A DNA stretch of 64,000 nucleotides from Sphingomonas_D zeicaulis (GTDB lineage: Bacteria > Pseudomonadota > Alphaproteobacteria > Sphingomonadales > Sphingomonadaceae): assembly GCF_050433225.1 (NCBI RefSeq), contig NZ_JBNPXQ010000013.1, forward strand, positions 1 through 64,000, in the 5' to 3' direction. A program made the translations under genes and the position numbers. A model generated the notes under the pieces. That model was not told the origin of the DNA and did no database searches. It saw nothing but the letters and a program-made list of their open reading frames with translations. The first letter of the stretch is position 1. Each line of letters starts with the position of its first letter. Positions 32,790-42,236 of the stretch are shown piece after piece.

Positions 32790-34034
32790 TTATCCGAACG
32801 GCTTGTCGAGCGAAGACGGCGGCTGCGTGAAGAAATGCGGGCCACCGTCGGTCATGTAGAAGCAATCCTCGATGCGGACGCCGAACCGGCCAGGCAGATA
32901 GAGCCCCGGCTCGTTGGAGAAGCACATGCCAGGGGCAAGCGCCGTGGTTTCGCCGTGCACGAGATTGACCGGCTCATGGACGTCCAGCCCGATGCCGTGA
33001 CCGGTGCGGTGCGAGAGCCCGGGCAGCGCATAGCGGGGGCCGTAGCCGAGCTTCTCATAGTAGGCGCGCACCGCATCATCGACACTGCCTGCGGGCGCGC
33101 CGACCTTCGCCGCGTCCATCGCCACATTCATGCCCTGGCGCATCGCCTTGAAGGTCCGCCGCTGCTCTGCGGTTGGTTCACCGAAGACGAACGTCCGCGA
33201 AACGTCGGCGTGATAGCCCTGAACCGTGCAGACGCAGTCCATCAGCACGAGGCTGCCGTCGGCGAGCCGCAATCTTTCCTTCGAACCATGTGGCAGGGCG
33301 CTGCCGGGCCCGACCTGCGCGCTGCTCGAGCCCCGCTGACCGCCATTGGCTGCGATCTCACGCAGCATGATGAGGTTGATGTCATCGCCCGTCATCCCGG
33401 CGCGTACCTGCGCGTGGGTCGCGCGATAGGCGGCGATCATGATGTCGTTGGCGCGCTGCATCAGCGCGATCTCCGACGGGCTCTTGATCATGCGCAGGGC
33501 GTTGACCGGCGCGGCACCCGAGACGGTCACGAGGTCCGGCAGCAATCTGCGCAGGCCGTCGACGATGAAGAAACGCGTGGTGTCCTCGACCGCCAGCGTT
33601 CCCCCGTCGAGCTTACGCGCCTTGAGCCAGTCGGCGACAAGACGGAACGGGCTTTCATCCTCCTGCCAGACGCGAACTTCGCCGGGCACGTCGAGCATTT
33701 CGCGGATCGAGGGTTCCTCGAAGAACGGCGTCACGACCAGGACGGGCCCGTCAGCGGGGATAAGCGCCGCCGTCGTCCGTTCGCTGCGCCACCAGTCGAT
33801 TCCCGTGAAATAGACCAGCGAGGAACCGGCCTCGACGAGAAGCGCCGCGAGATTGCGACGCCGCAGTTCCGCCTGCAGGCGGAGCAGCCGGCCCTCGCGC
33901 TCGGCGCGCCTGATCGCCGGTGGCGCAGCCGGAGGGTTCGTGGCCGCTGCGGCCAGCATCGATGGAATGGTCGCCATCGCGCCCGTCGCGATCGCGCCGC
34001 GCAGAATTTCACGCCGCGCGACGGCGATGCTCAT
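32790..34034 (-). CDS. M24-family aminopeptidase P/prolidase-like, Tat-exported
   Basis: 414 residues from the ATG at 34034, whose ATGA overlaps the stop of the M20 gene. The N terminus VARREILRGAIATGAMATI is a twin-arginine signal. A creatinase N-domain (RLLRLQAELRRRNLAALLVE) precedes the catalytic domain with D in LMDCVCTV, D in YHADVSRTF, H in HRTGHGIGLDVHE, E in FSNEPGLYL and E in VRIEDCFYM. This is the most typical prolidase/aminopeptidase P member of the three in this locus. Tat export implies folding, probably with metal, before crossing the inner membrane. Confidence 0.9.
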   Translation of the reverse strand: MSIAVARREILRGAIATGAMATIPSMLAAAATNPPAAPPAIRRAEREGRLLRLQAELRRRNLAALLVEAGSSLVYFTGIDWWRSERTTAALIPADGPVLVVTPFFEEPSIREMLDVPGEVRVWQEDESPFRLVADWLKARKLDGGTLAVEDTTRFFIVDGLRRLLPDLVTVSGAAPVNALRMIKSPSEIALMQRANDIMIAAYRATHAQVRAGMTGDDINLIMLREIAANGGQRGSSSAQVGPGSALPHGSKERLRLADGSLVLMDCVCTVQGYHADVSRTFVFGEPTAEQRRTFKAMRQGMNVAMDAAKVGAPAGSVDDAVRAYYEKLGYGPRYALPGLSHRTGHGIGLDVHEPVNLVHGETTALAPGMCFSNEPGLYLPGRFGVRIEDCFYMTDGGPHFFTQPPSSLDKPFG

Positions 34035-35440
34035 TTCCGGCCGCCCAGGTCGCGCAGCAGCGCATCCCAATAGTCGAGCTGCTTCAGATAAGCCGCGATC
34101 GGCACGCGCTCATCGGTCCCGTGCGCCCGGCTGTCCTCTGCTCGGAGTGCGAGCGCGCCGGCGCCATAGGTCGGAATACCGGCGTTGCGGAACTCACGTC
34201 CGTCGGTGCCGCCAGAAGACATGCTCGGCTTGAGCTTGACCCCGGGATAGGTCGCGTCCATTGCCTTTTGCAGTCGTGCGAAGAGCGGCTTGTCGACCGG
34301 CGACACCGGGCTCGCGACGCCCTGGCCGACCAGCTTGACCTCAAGCGTGTCGCCGACCAGCGTCGCAAGCTTGGCCTGTACCGCCTCGACCGTGGTTCCG
34401 GGGAAGATGCGGCAATTCACCGTGGCCGTGGCGTTCTGCGCAAGGGCATTCGGCGCGTTGCCCGCCTGGAGCATGGTCGCAACGCAGGTCGTCCAGAGGA
34501 TATTGGATTGCTGCGGATATTTCTCGGCGATCGCACGTGCCGCCGCATCGTCCGGCTTGGCGAGCAACGCGGTCAGCGCATCGCCCAGTTCGCCGGGCTG
34601 CTCCTCGGCCAGGTCTGCCACCATGATCCGCGTGATCTCGTTGAACTCGACCGGGAAACGGAATGCCTCGAGCGCCTTCAGCGCACCCGCGAGCGCGTAG
34701 ATCGCGTTGTCCGCGCGCGGTGCCGAACTGTGGCCACCGGCGTTGCGCGCCGAGATGGTGAAATTGGCGTAGGTTTTCTCGGCGGCCTGAATGTTGAAGC
34801 GATAGCGTCCGTCCACGCCCTGCAGGCCGGATCCAGCGTCCGAGTTGAGCGCGAATTCGGCGCGCGACACCAGCGGATGTTTCGTAAGCGCGCGCGTCGA
34901 CATCATGCCGGTTTCCTCGTCACCCGAAAAGGCGAGCAGCAAATCCCGCTCGGGGACGAAGCCGGCCGCCTTCAACCGGATGAAGGTCGCGATCAACGCG
35001 GTGACGCCGGCCTTGTTGTCGGTCGAACCGCGGCCATAGATGTAGCCGTCCTTTTCCGTCGGCACATAGGGATCGGTCCCCCAATTTTCCTTAAGGGCAT
35101 CCACCACGTCCATGTGGCCCAGCAACGCGATCGGCTTCGCACCGGGGTTCCGCCCCGGATAGCGCACGACCAGGCCAGCGGTCTTTTCTCCGTCGATGTC
35201 GACCGGCACCACCTGGATATCCTCGGCCCTGAAACCGGCCTTGCGCAGGCGGGCAGAGAATTTTTCGATCAACGCGGGCACCTGGCCACGGCCCTTGGCA
35301 GTGGGCGTCGCGATCGCCTCCTCCAGGATCTCGCGCGCGAGGACGCGATCCGCTTCTGTTACCGGTGCCGCCATCGCCATCGATCCGGCCGAGGAAAGGA
35401 GAAGCACGGCAGCGGTACCGGCACACCAACGCAGAACCAT
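34031..35440 (-). CDS. M20-family metallopeptidase, exported
   Basis: 469 residues with a signal peptide (TAAVLLLSSAGSMAMAAP). Zinc ligands and catalytic residues of the M20 family are seen: ALLGHMDVVD (H and general D), YGRGSTDNKAG (bridging D), FSGDEETGMMS (catalytic E, ligand E), LNSDAGSG (ligand D) and the distal histidine in SRAHGTDERV. The lid domain carries NAGGHSSAP. Members act as dipeptidases, carboxypeptidases or deacylases. It is translationally coupled to the Tat-exported M24 and follows the TonB receptor at 35504. Confidence 0.92.
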   Translation of the reverse strand: MVLRWCAGTAAVLLLSSAGSMAMAAPVTEADRVLAREILEEAIATPTAKGRGQVPALIEKFSARLRKAGFRAEDIQVVPVDIDGEKTAGLVVRYPGRNPGAKPIALLGHMDVVDALKENWGTDPYVPTEKDGYIYGRGSTDNKAGVTALIATFIRLKAAGFVPERDLLLAFSGDEETGMMSTRALTKHPLVSRAEFALNSDAGSGLQGVDGRYRFNIQAAEKTYANFTISARNAGGHSSAPRADNAIYALAGALKALEAFRFPVEFNEITRIMVADLAEEQPGELGDALTALLAKPDDAAARAIAEKYPQQSNILWTTCVATMLQAGNAPNALAQNATATVNCRIFPGTTVEAVQAKLATLVGDTLEVKLVGQGVASPVSPVDKPLFARLQKAMDATYPGVKLKPSMSSGGTDGREFRNAGIPTYGAGALALRAEDSRAHGTDERVPIAAYLKQLDYWDALLRDLGGRK

Positions 35441-35460
35441 TGAATATTCCTTCGTAACGA

Positions 35461-35494
35461 GGCCGCCGAAGACTTTTGCAGGTCTCCGGCGGCC
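35461..35494 (-). terminator. Intercistronic hairpin between receptor and M20 gene
   Basis: GGCCGCCG and CGGCGGCC form an 8-bp stem extended by AAGAC/GTCT pairing, in the 63-base gap after the receptor stop. There is no T-run on the minus strand, so it may be an attenuator or an RNA-stabilising hairpin that lowers expression of the downstream peptidases relative to the receptor. Confidence 0.5.
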
Positions 35495-35503
35495 AGCAGC
35501 GCC

Positions 35504-38500
35504 TTAGAAGCCGACTGACGCGCTCAGGAACAGGTAACGTCCAGTCGCATCATAGAATTGCGGATAGCTGTTGCCGTTGCCGCCGTCCTCAATCGCCGCC
35601 GTGGTGGTGAGCGGCGGATCCTTGTCGAAGAGGTTGTTGACGCCAAGCCGGAACACGAGGTCCTTGCGAACCTCATAGGATGCCGCGAGATCGAAATAGC
35701 TGCGGGCGCCAAGCTTGCGGTTCACCTCGGAGAAGCTGCCGGTCAGCGCCGGCTGATCGCTCGTCTGCGCGATCTTGACCGAGGAGACGTAGCGCCAGGT
35801 GGGGGCCAGGCTGAAGCTTCTGGTCGGCGACCAGGTCATCATCAACTTGTGACGCCATTCCGGACGCGGCCGGCCGCACAGCCCGGCGTAGAGACCGGCG
35901 CATTCATAGATGTCGCTTTCCGGCGAATTGGGAAGCGGAACCGTCCGGTACGAGTCGAGATAGGTGCCGACGAGATTGAAGTTCAGTCGCCCTCCGCCGA
36001 TGCCCATGTCGTCCAGGCTCATCCGGTAATCGACGACCACGTCGACGCCCTTGGTCTGCAGCGACCCGGTGTTGACGTTGAAGCGACGGAAGAAGCCATT
36101 CTCGCTCTGCCACAGCGATCCCGAAGCGCTTCGCTGGATAAGGCCGCAGAAATAGGGATCGCCGCTCGACAGGCAGTTCGCGATCGAGAGGTTGGGATTG
36201 ACGCTTCCCACGAGGTCTTCGACCTTGATGTCGAAATAATCGAGCGACAGGGTAAGGCCCGGCACGAACCTCGGTTCGAAGACCGCGCCCAGCGACAGCG
36301 TCTTTGCGGTTTCCGGCTGCAGATTCTCGTTGCCGCCGATCAGCGAGTTGAACTGGCCTGCAGGATTGTCGACGATGTTGCCATATTGCGCAGCAGTCAC
36401 GCCGGTGCGTGCACATTGCTCGGCAGTGGCGACCGGTGTGGGGCCCGAGCACGGATCATAGGAGCCATCGGCATTTTCAGTGAGTTCGACCTCGAACAAC
36501 TGCTGGCTGGAGAACAGCTCGATCACGTTGGGCGCACGCACCGCGCGCTGATACGAGCCACGCAGGCGGAAGTCCCGTATCGGTGACCAGTTCAGGCCGA
36601 GTTTGAACGTGTCGGTCTTGAAGCCGGTATCATAATCGGAATAGCGATAGGCACCTTCGAACGACAGGCTGTAGAGACCAGGCAGATTTTCGGCGAGCGG
36701 AACGACGACCTCACCGAAGAACTCCTTGGCGACGACCGAGCCGCTGATCGGAAGCTCGGGGCTTGCTGCGGCCTGGTAGACCTCGTCCGGCAGATAGTCG
36801 ACCGAGTTCTTCCGGAATTCATAACCGAACGCCACCGAGACGCCGCTGCTCGCGAAAGGCGACTGGATGCCCCATTCGCCCAGATTGCCGTCGATCGCGG
36901 CAACGACGTTCACGAGGTTCGTGTCGCCGGTGATGCCCTTGACTTCGGCGACATAGTCGACGGATTCGGCGCTGGCCTGCGGACCGAAATAGTCGAGCGG
37001 CGCGCAGTTATCGTCATTGTTGTTCGGATTGGCGTCCGCATTGATCGCGCAGACGATCTGTCCCGCGGAATTGCGGACGGCGTTGAACGCGTTGGCCGTC
37101 CGTTGGCGATTGGCATCGCCATAGAAGCGGCTGCGGTAGCTCACCTTCGAATAGATGCCGTAGACATCATAGCGGAAGGGCCCGGCAATCTCGCCGCGGG
37201 CGCCCAGTACGATGCGATAGCTCTGGTGCTGGATGTCGTCCTGACGGTTGCCGCCTTCGACGTTGCGGCGCGCGACCAGTACGCCCTGGGCGATCGAGGC
37301 CGGGCCCGTGTAATTCCCGGCGGCGTCATAGGTGCTGGCGGTGGAAAGTCCGCGGCTGGTGCAGAGATAGCTGGCCTGTTGTGCGCTGAGGAACGGGTTG
37401 TCGCAGTTGATGCCGCTGATGCTGCCGGCGCCCACGGTGATGCCGGCGCTGTTGGTGCCGGGCGCGATCTGCGCGACCGAGCGGTCCTCCATGAACGACA
37501 TTTCCAGATAGGGCGTGAAGTTCTCGTTGACCTCGTAATGGGCCATGGCGCCCAGCGCGTAGCGCTCGTCGGGCCGCTGATAATAGTTATAGGGCGCGAA
37601 GTTGTACGTCAGCGAGCCGGGCACGAACTGGCCGTCCGCGGTCGCGCGGAACGATGTCGGCAGGCCGGGAATGCCGCCGGCGTTCGTGAAGTTGGCGGGC
37701 GCATTGGTCGCTGACCCGCTGCACGAGAACTCGCCGCCATTCGGGCCCGTCGCGCCCAACGCGCAGGCGCTGTAGTCATAGTCCGCCTGCAGGATCGGGT
37801 TGACCTTGCGATAGGTCGCATAGGCGGTGACATTGCCGCGATTGTCCCCGATGTTGCCGCCTGCCACGGCGGAAACCTCGGTGGTGAACCCGTTCCAGAC
37901 TGTCTTGTCCGGCTTCAGATAGGCACCGGGGACGCGTTCGTTGTTGCGGTCGAGCAAGTCGCGCAGTTCGTCGCGGTCATTGGTGTGCTGAAAGCCGGCG
38001 ATGCTGCCGGTAAAGCGGATACCGCTGAAATTGTTCATCAGCTTGAAGTTGACGACCCCGGCGATCGCGTCGGAGCCGTAGACCGCCGAGGCACCACCGG
38101 TCAGAACCTCGACCGACTGGATCAACGGCGTCGGCACCTGGTTGATATCGGAGGGAATGTTCTTCGGCGAACCGTAGGGCAGGCGCCTGCCGTTCACGAG
38201 CACCAGCGTGCGCGACGGACTGAGGCCGCGAAGGTCGACCTGGGCGGTGCCGGTCGCCTCGTTGGAGTTGGCTGCGCCCTGCGCCGCGAACACCTGCGGC
38301 AACTGGTTCACCAGATCTTCGGTGCGAACCGTGCCGCGGACCGCGAACTCCTCCGAGGACACGGTGGTTACGGGGCTGACGCTTTCCAGGTTCGGTGAGC
38401 GGATGCGCGAGCCGGTGACCACGATATCGTCCGCGTCGGCGACACCCGCAGAAGTGTCGGCTGTGGCATCCTGCCCGAAGGCGGACGAACCGGCGCTCCC

Positions 38501-38554
38501 CAGCAGCACGGCGGAACACAGCAGGGCCGTGCGCACTCTTGTCCTCGTCATCAT
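35504..38554 (-). CDS. TonB-dependent receptor of the peptide locus
   Basis: 1016 residues from the ATG at 38554 with AGGGAG seven bases upstream. Signal peptide LLCSAVLLGSAGSSAFGQ, TonB-box-like DDIVVTGSRIRS, plug domain (VRTEDLVNQLPQVFAAQGA, ASAVYGSDAIAGVVNFKL) and a C-terminal barrel ending YLFLSASVGF. The GSRIRSPNLESVSPVT opening is a common sphingomonad receptor type. It lies 71 bases after the esterase gene and ahead of the M20 and M24 peptidases, so its likely cargo is an oligopeptide or peptide-like compound; the ligand itself cannot be read from sequence. Confidence 0.92.
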   Translation of the reverse strand: MMTRTRVRTALLCSAVLLGSAGSSAFGQDATADTSAGVADADDIVVTGSRIRSPNLESVSPVTTVSSEEFAVRGTVRTEDLVNQLPQVFAAQGAANSNEATGTAQVDLRGLSPSRTLVLVNGRRLPYGSPKNIPSDINQVPTPLIQSVEVLTGGASAVYGSDAIAGVVNFKLMNNFSGIRFTGSIAGFQHTNDRDELRDLLDRNNERVPGAYLKPDKTVWNGFTTEVSAVAGGNIGDNRGNVTAYATYRKVNPILQADYDYSACALGATGPNGGEFSCSGSATNAPANFTNAGGIPGLPTSFRATADGQFVPGSLTYNFAPYNYYQRPDERYALGAMAHYEVNENFTPYLEMSFMEDRSVAQIAPGTNSAGITVGAGSISGINCDNPFLSAQQASYLCTSRGLSTASTYDAAGNYTGPASIAQGVLVARRNVEGGNRQDDIQHQSYRIVLGARGEIAGPFRYDVYGIYSKVSYRSRFYGDANRQRTANAFNAVRNSAGQIVCAINADANPNNNDDNCAPLDYFGPQASAESVDYVAEVKGITGDTNLVNVVAAIDGNLGEWGIQSPFASSGVSVAFGYEFRKNSVDYLPDEVYQAAASPELPISGSVVAKEFFGEVVVPLAENLPGLYSLSFEGAYRYSDYDTGFKTDTFKLGLNWSPIRDFRLRGSYQRAVRAPNVIELFSSQQLFEVELTENADGSYDPCSGPTPVATAEQCARTGVTAAQYGNIVDNPAGQFNSLIGGNENLQPETAKTLSLGAVFEPRFVPGLTLSLDYFDIKVEDLVGSVNPNLSIANCLSSGDPYFCGLIQRSASGSLWQSENGFFRRFNVNTGSLQTKGVDVVVDYRMSLDDMGIGGGRLNFNLVGTYLDSYRTVPLPNSPESDIYECAGLYAGLCGRPRPEWRHKLMMTWSPTRSFSLAPTWRYVSSVKIAQTSDQPALTGSFSEVNRKLGARSYFDLAASYEVRKDLVFRLGVNNLFDKDPPLTTTAAIEDGGNGNSYPQFYDATGRYLFLSASVGF

Positions 38555-38625
38555 ATATAGCTCCCTGTTTGCTTGTCGCGGCGCACCGATCCCGGGCGCC
38601 GTTCTCGTCCCCCTGCGGCGTCGGA

Positions 38626-40353
38626 TTATCTGTATCGCCAGCTCTTGAGGTCGGCGCCCTTGGGGGCCGATTCCTCGATACGCTTCAGGATCTTGGGCAC
38701 GTACATGCTGTTGTAACGTAGCCGAGAGATAGAATTGGGCAATGATGGATCGCCGTTCCAGCAATGTTCGGCGCGATCCCCATAGGTGACTTCGCCGCCA
38801 TAGGCCGGCTTTGCCTTATTCAGGAAATCTTCCATCAGATAGACGGCGTTGTTCAGGTAGAAATTGTCCATATCTCCGACGTAGATATTGATCTTTCCCT
38901 GCAGCTTTGGAGCGAGCTTCTGCCAGTCGCGCTCGAGAATGTGCCGAAGGTCATAGTTCTCGCGCCAGTACGCGGCCACGCCGGAATCGATCACGCCGGT
39001 CGCCTTGTCCCAGATCCGCTTGGGATAGCCGTCCGGCCCCATCGGCGAATAGACCGCCTCCCAGATATCCCACTGGCCGCCCGACCGGGTCTTGTCGCCC
39101 AGTACGAGTTCGAGCCGGTTCTCGTCCTCGATCGTCAGCGAGACATGGCCGAGATAATCGCGCTTGCCGGGCTTCGCGACGCGGCCGAAGGGCCCTTCGC
39201 GCCAGTAGGCGTTCTTGTCGTCATAGATGTTGGTTACCATGACCTGGCGGAAATCGATCGGATCCGGGCAGGCGGCAAAGGCGCCATTATACTGATCCGG
39301 ATAGAAGACCTGCACGGCAAGAGCCTCCCAGCCGCCGGTCGAGCCGCCATAAAGGAAGCGCGACCAGCCTGCACCGAGACCGCGGAACTGTTTCTCCAAT
39401 GCCGGTATGAAGTCATAGGTTATGGCGTCGCCATACGGCCCGATACTTGCCGAGTTCACTGCATAGCTGTCGTCATAATAGGGGTTGGAGTGATCGATCT
39501 CGACGATCAGCATGCGTGGGAAGTCGGCCGACACCCATTGCTTGTAGAAATCGAACGCTTCCTGCTGCTCGGTGCGGTTATAGCAGGGTTCGTTGCTGAA
39601 GCGCTTGCTCGGTTCGCACTTGATGTCGGCGTCGGGCGGCGTCGTCCGGAATCCCCCGAAATCATCGGGGAAATGACCGTGAAAGACAGCCAGCGGATAC
39701 CGCGCCTCGGGATGTTTATCGAAATCCTTGGGCACAAGCACATGCCCACGGATATAAACGTCTCTGCCCCAGAATTTCGAAAGCCTGTCGGATTTGAACT
39801 TGAAATGACGGACAAACTCCGTGTCCTTCGGCTCCTCGATCGGCGGAAGCACCTCCGTCAAAGCAAGCTTGATTTCGCCTGCGCGCTTGGGGTCGAAGTT
39901 CACCTTGACGGGCTTGCTGATCAGGTTGCCTGGTTCCTTGCGCCAGTTCTGGCCGGCCCCGCGCGCCGCGGGCAGCTTCACGACCTTGCCATTGCTCAGC
40001 TTGAAGCTGTCATATTTATGAAGAACCGCCTGGACGGTGTAGGTGCCCGCCGGAACGTCCGTGAGACTGCGTCCGGGAAATCCCGGCACGCTCGTGCCGA
40101 TCGTTCGGGTCTGACCTTTGCGGAAATCGGTGATCGGGACGCCGAAGACCTGTGCACCGTCATAACTCGCCTCCACCTGGAAGCGCGGCTCACTCTTGTC
40201 GTCGGCAGCGATGATCAGGATCAGGCGCCCCTCATAGCCGGAAGCTTCGGCATCAGGCGCCGAAAGCTCGATCCGGAACTGCTCGGCGTGAAGCGCGGAG
40301 GTGCTGATCGTCGACGCCGCGAGTGCAGCGCAGACGGCAAACGTCTTTCGCAT
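38626..40353 (-). CDS. Exported alpha/beta-hydrolase, esterase family
   Basis: 575 residues from the ATG at 40353 (AAGGGG six bases upstream; an ATG at 40359 is too close to it). Signal peptide AVCAALAASTISTSALHA. The N-terminal 200 residues are beta-rich; the C-terminal half is an esterase-D/enterochelin-esterase-like alpha/beta hydrolase with nucleophile elbow LYGGSTGGWEAL, a candidate acid in YVGDMDNFYL and a candidate histidine in DRAEHCWNG. It presumably cleaves an ester or amide in the periplasm. First gene of the leftward operon with the TonB receptor and peptidases, and divergent from the IclR regulator. Confidence 0.8.
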   Translation of the reverse strand: MRKTFAVCAALAASTISTSALHAEQFRIELSAPDAEASGYEGRLILIIAADDKSEPRFQVEASYDGAQVFGVPITDFRKGQTRTIGTSVPGFPGRSLTDVPAGTYTVQAVLHKYDSFKLSNGKVVKLPAARGAGQNWRKEPGNLISKPVKVNFDPKRAGEIKLALTEVLPPIEEPKDTEFVRHFKFKSDRLSKFWGRDVYIRGHVLVPKDFDKHPEARYPLAVFHGHFPDDFGGFRTTPPDADIKCEPSKRFSNEPCYNRTEQQEAFDFYKQWVSADFPRMLIVEIDHSNPYYDDSYAVNSASIGPYGDAITYDFIPALEKQFRGLGAGWSRFLYGGSTGGWEALAVQVFYPDQYNGAFAACPDPIDFRQVMVTNIYDDKNAYWREGPFGRVAKPGKRDYLGHVSLTIEDENRLELVLGDKTRSGGQWDIWEAVYSPMGPDGYPKRIWDKATGVIDSGVAAYWRENYDLRHILERDWQKLAPKLQGKINIYVGDMDNFYLNNAVYLMEDFLNKAKPAYGGEVTYGDRAEHCWNGDPSLPNSISRLRYNSMYVPKILKRIEESAPKGADLKSWRYR

Positions 40354-40595
40354 GTCCATCCCCTTGTCCGGCAAGCGCCCCGCTTTGCCGCACCTGAAAC
40401 GTGCATCCAATAAAGCGTGAAAGTCAACGCAATTTTGATCGCATAGCGCACGGACGTTGCGATAGCGAACAATCTGTCTCAGGGTGGACGCCCTGCGCGA
40501 CCGCGCTACGATGGCCTTTTGGATTGATGTTTCAAAATGTTTCTGGGTCCAGCCAGGCCAATGGAATACCGGTGCCGCCGGGGAGAAGGATAAGC
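40354..40595. promoter_or_regulatory. Divergent promoter region of esterase and IclR genes
   Basis: 242 bases. ATCGCA near 40438 and TGCGAT near 40459 form an inverted repeat with a 17-base centre, a layout that could suit an IclR-family operator. No sharp -35/-10 boxes are evident. Confidence 0.3.
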
Positions 40596-41423
40596 ATGTC
40601 TGATGTTTTGCGCGCACCGCGCTCGGCTGGCGATGACGAGGCGCCGGAGCTGGAGCAGGAGGATAGCGACCGCGACTATGTCGCGTCCCTTGCCCGGGGG
40701 CTGGAAGTGATCTGCGCCTTCACGCGCGACACACCGGCGATGACGCTCAGCGACGTCGCGAAGGTGACCGGAATGTCGCGGGCGACGACGCGGCGGCTGC
40801 TGCTCACGCTGGTGCGCGAAGGCTATGCGGAAAAGCGCGACCGCCACTTCTCGCTGCGGCCAAAGGTCCTGCAGCTTGGTTACTCGGCATTGTCGTCCGT
40901 CGGCATTCTCGACATCGTGCAGCCCGTCATGAATGCGCTTTCGCAGCGGACGCAGGAATCGATCTACACGGCTGTCCTGACGGGAGACGATGTGACGTAT
41001 CTCGCACGCTCGACGCCGGATCGTGTGATTTCGGTCAGCATCAACATCGGCAACCGGCTTCCGGCTTACGCAGTCTCGACCGGACGGGTGCTGCTCGCGG
41101 GCGAAAGCGACGAGGCGCTGGCGCGCTACTATGACCGCGTCAAGATCGAGCGCCACACGGTGAACACCGTCAGTTCAAAGAAGCAACTGCGTGCGATCGT
41201 CGACGAGACCCGCCGCTTGGGCTACTCGCTCGTCGATGAAGAACTGGAGGTCGGCGTTCGCTCGCTCTCCGTACCGATCTATGACGCCGCGGGACAGGTC
41301 GTGGCGGCGCTCAACGCGTGCTGCCCTTCGATGCGGTTTGCCGTGGATGAGATGCGAGAGAAACTGGTTCCTGAGCTTCGCGCAGCCGCGGCGAGCATAA
41401 ATGAGCGTTTCCAGCAGACATAG
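40596..41423 (+). CDS. IclR-family transcriptional regulator
   Basis: 275 residues from the ATG at 40596, with GGGGAGAAGGA just upstream; the open frame before it is leader. A winged helix (SLARGLEVICAFTRDTPAMT, SDVAKVTGMSRATTRRLLLT) is followed by the IclR ligand domain (RTQESIYTAVLTGDDVTYLA, LPAYAVSTGRVLLAG, GYSLVDEELEVGVRSLSVPI, AALNACCPSMRF). The domain resembles the PcaR/PobR branch that senses small acids. Being divergent from the esterase-receptor-peptidase operon, it most likely controls that operon. Confidence 0.9.
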   Translation: MSDVLRAPRSAGDDEAPELEQEDSDRDYVASLARGLEVICAFTRDTPAMTLSDVAKVTGMSRATTRRLLLTLVREGYAEKRDRHFSLRPKVLQLGYSALSSVGILDIVQPVMNALSQRTQESIYTAVLTGDDVTYLARSTPDRVISVSINIGNRLPAYAVSTGRVLLAGESDEALARYYDRVKIERHTVNTVSSKKQLRAIVDETRRLGYSLVDEELEVGVRSLSVPIYDAAGQVVAALNACCPSMRFAVDEMREKLVPELRAAAASINERFQQT

Positions 41424-41450
41424 ACACCCAGATCGAAGCAATGAGCAGAC

Positions 41451-41813
41451 TCACTGCCGAAGTCTTCCGCACGCTAGGGGGATGTGGCTGAGCCGGCAGC
41501 TTCCGCCCCGGCCGCGCATCACGACTTCCTTTGCTGCGGAGGACGATGCCCACGACCGCTTCTGCCGAGTCCGGTCGTCCGGCACGGCATGGGTCAATGG
41601 CCGCTCCGCCCCAAGAACTCCACATGTGGTCAGCGTGCAGCGTTGGTGCTTCAACTCCGCCGTCACACGGCGCGGAGCCGGATCCTGATCAATGCCCTTC
41701 ATCGCGCAGAATGTGCCACCGGTAACGATCGTTGCTGCAACGGTCTGAAAGCGCCGCCAGCGATCAATCCCGCCGTGGGCCTCAAGCGTCCGAGAGAGCA
41801 ACTCGCTCATCAT
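41451..41813 (-). pseudogene. Probable frameshifted remnant of an unknown protein
   Basis: The first 50 or so residues read like a real protein start: MMSELLSRTLEAHGGIDRWR, then FQTVAATIVTGGTFCAMKG and QDPAPRRVTAELKHQRC. After that the sequence becomes unlike protein in this frame, suggesting a frameshift near 41640. I have a general impression of similar N termini in uncharacterised bacterial proteins but cannot name the family. Confidence 0.4.
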
Positions 41814-42041
41814 CCCGGTTCCGAAAGAGGAATGTGTCCGCCTGTGGCTTCGATGCTCATAGCCGTCACCAGCCCCGCCCGAAGCCAAACCGGGACCAGC
41901 CGCCGCCCCACGGGGCCCCACAGCGCCCAGCCCCAGCGCGCATCTGCATGGTCGCGCGCGGTCGCCCGCTCGGTCTCGGCAATCCGTTCAGACTTCCACT
42001 CGCTCGTGAATGATGCACCATCAAAGCCCGGGATCAAACAT

Positions 42042-42236
42042 CTAGGCGGTGCTCAGCGCGGCTTCTAGGGCCACCCTCTCGGTCGCAATGGCATAGCTCA
42101 CGATGTGGCTGGCTGCGCCGCCGTTCAGGATATCGTCGCCCAGACCGCCGACCGGCACCTCGTTGCTGCTATTGCCGACCAGGCTGTTGTTGGCGTCGTC
42201 CTCCGTAACCTGACTGCCCGTCCAGCCGTGCGTCAT
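42042..42236 (-). pseudogene. Fragment of an RTX (hemolysin-type calcium-binding) protein
   Basis: The minus-strand frame reads DDANNSLVGNSSNEVPVGGL, then GDDILNGGAASHIVSYAIAT before a stop. GGLGDDILNGG is one degenerate RTX calcium-binding nonapeptide repeat and the following strand is typical of the protein's end. Only about 60 codons remain, abutting the amidohydrolase stop, so this is the tail of a lost secreted protein. Confidence 0.55.
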
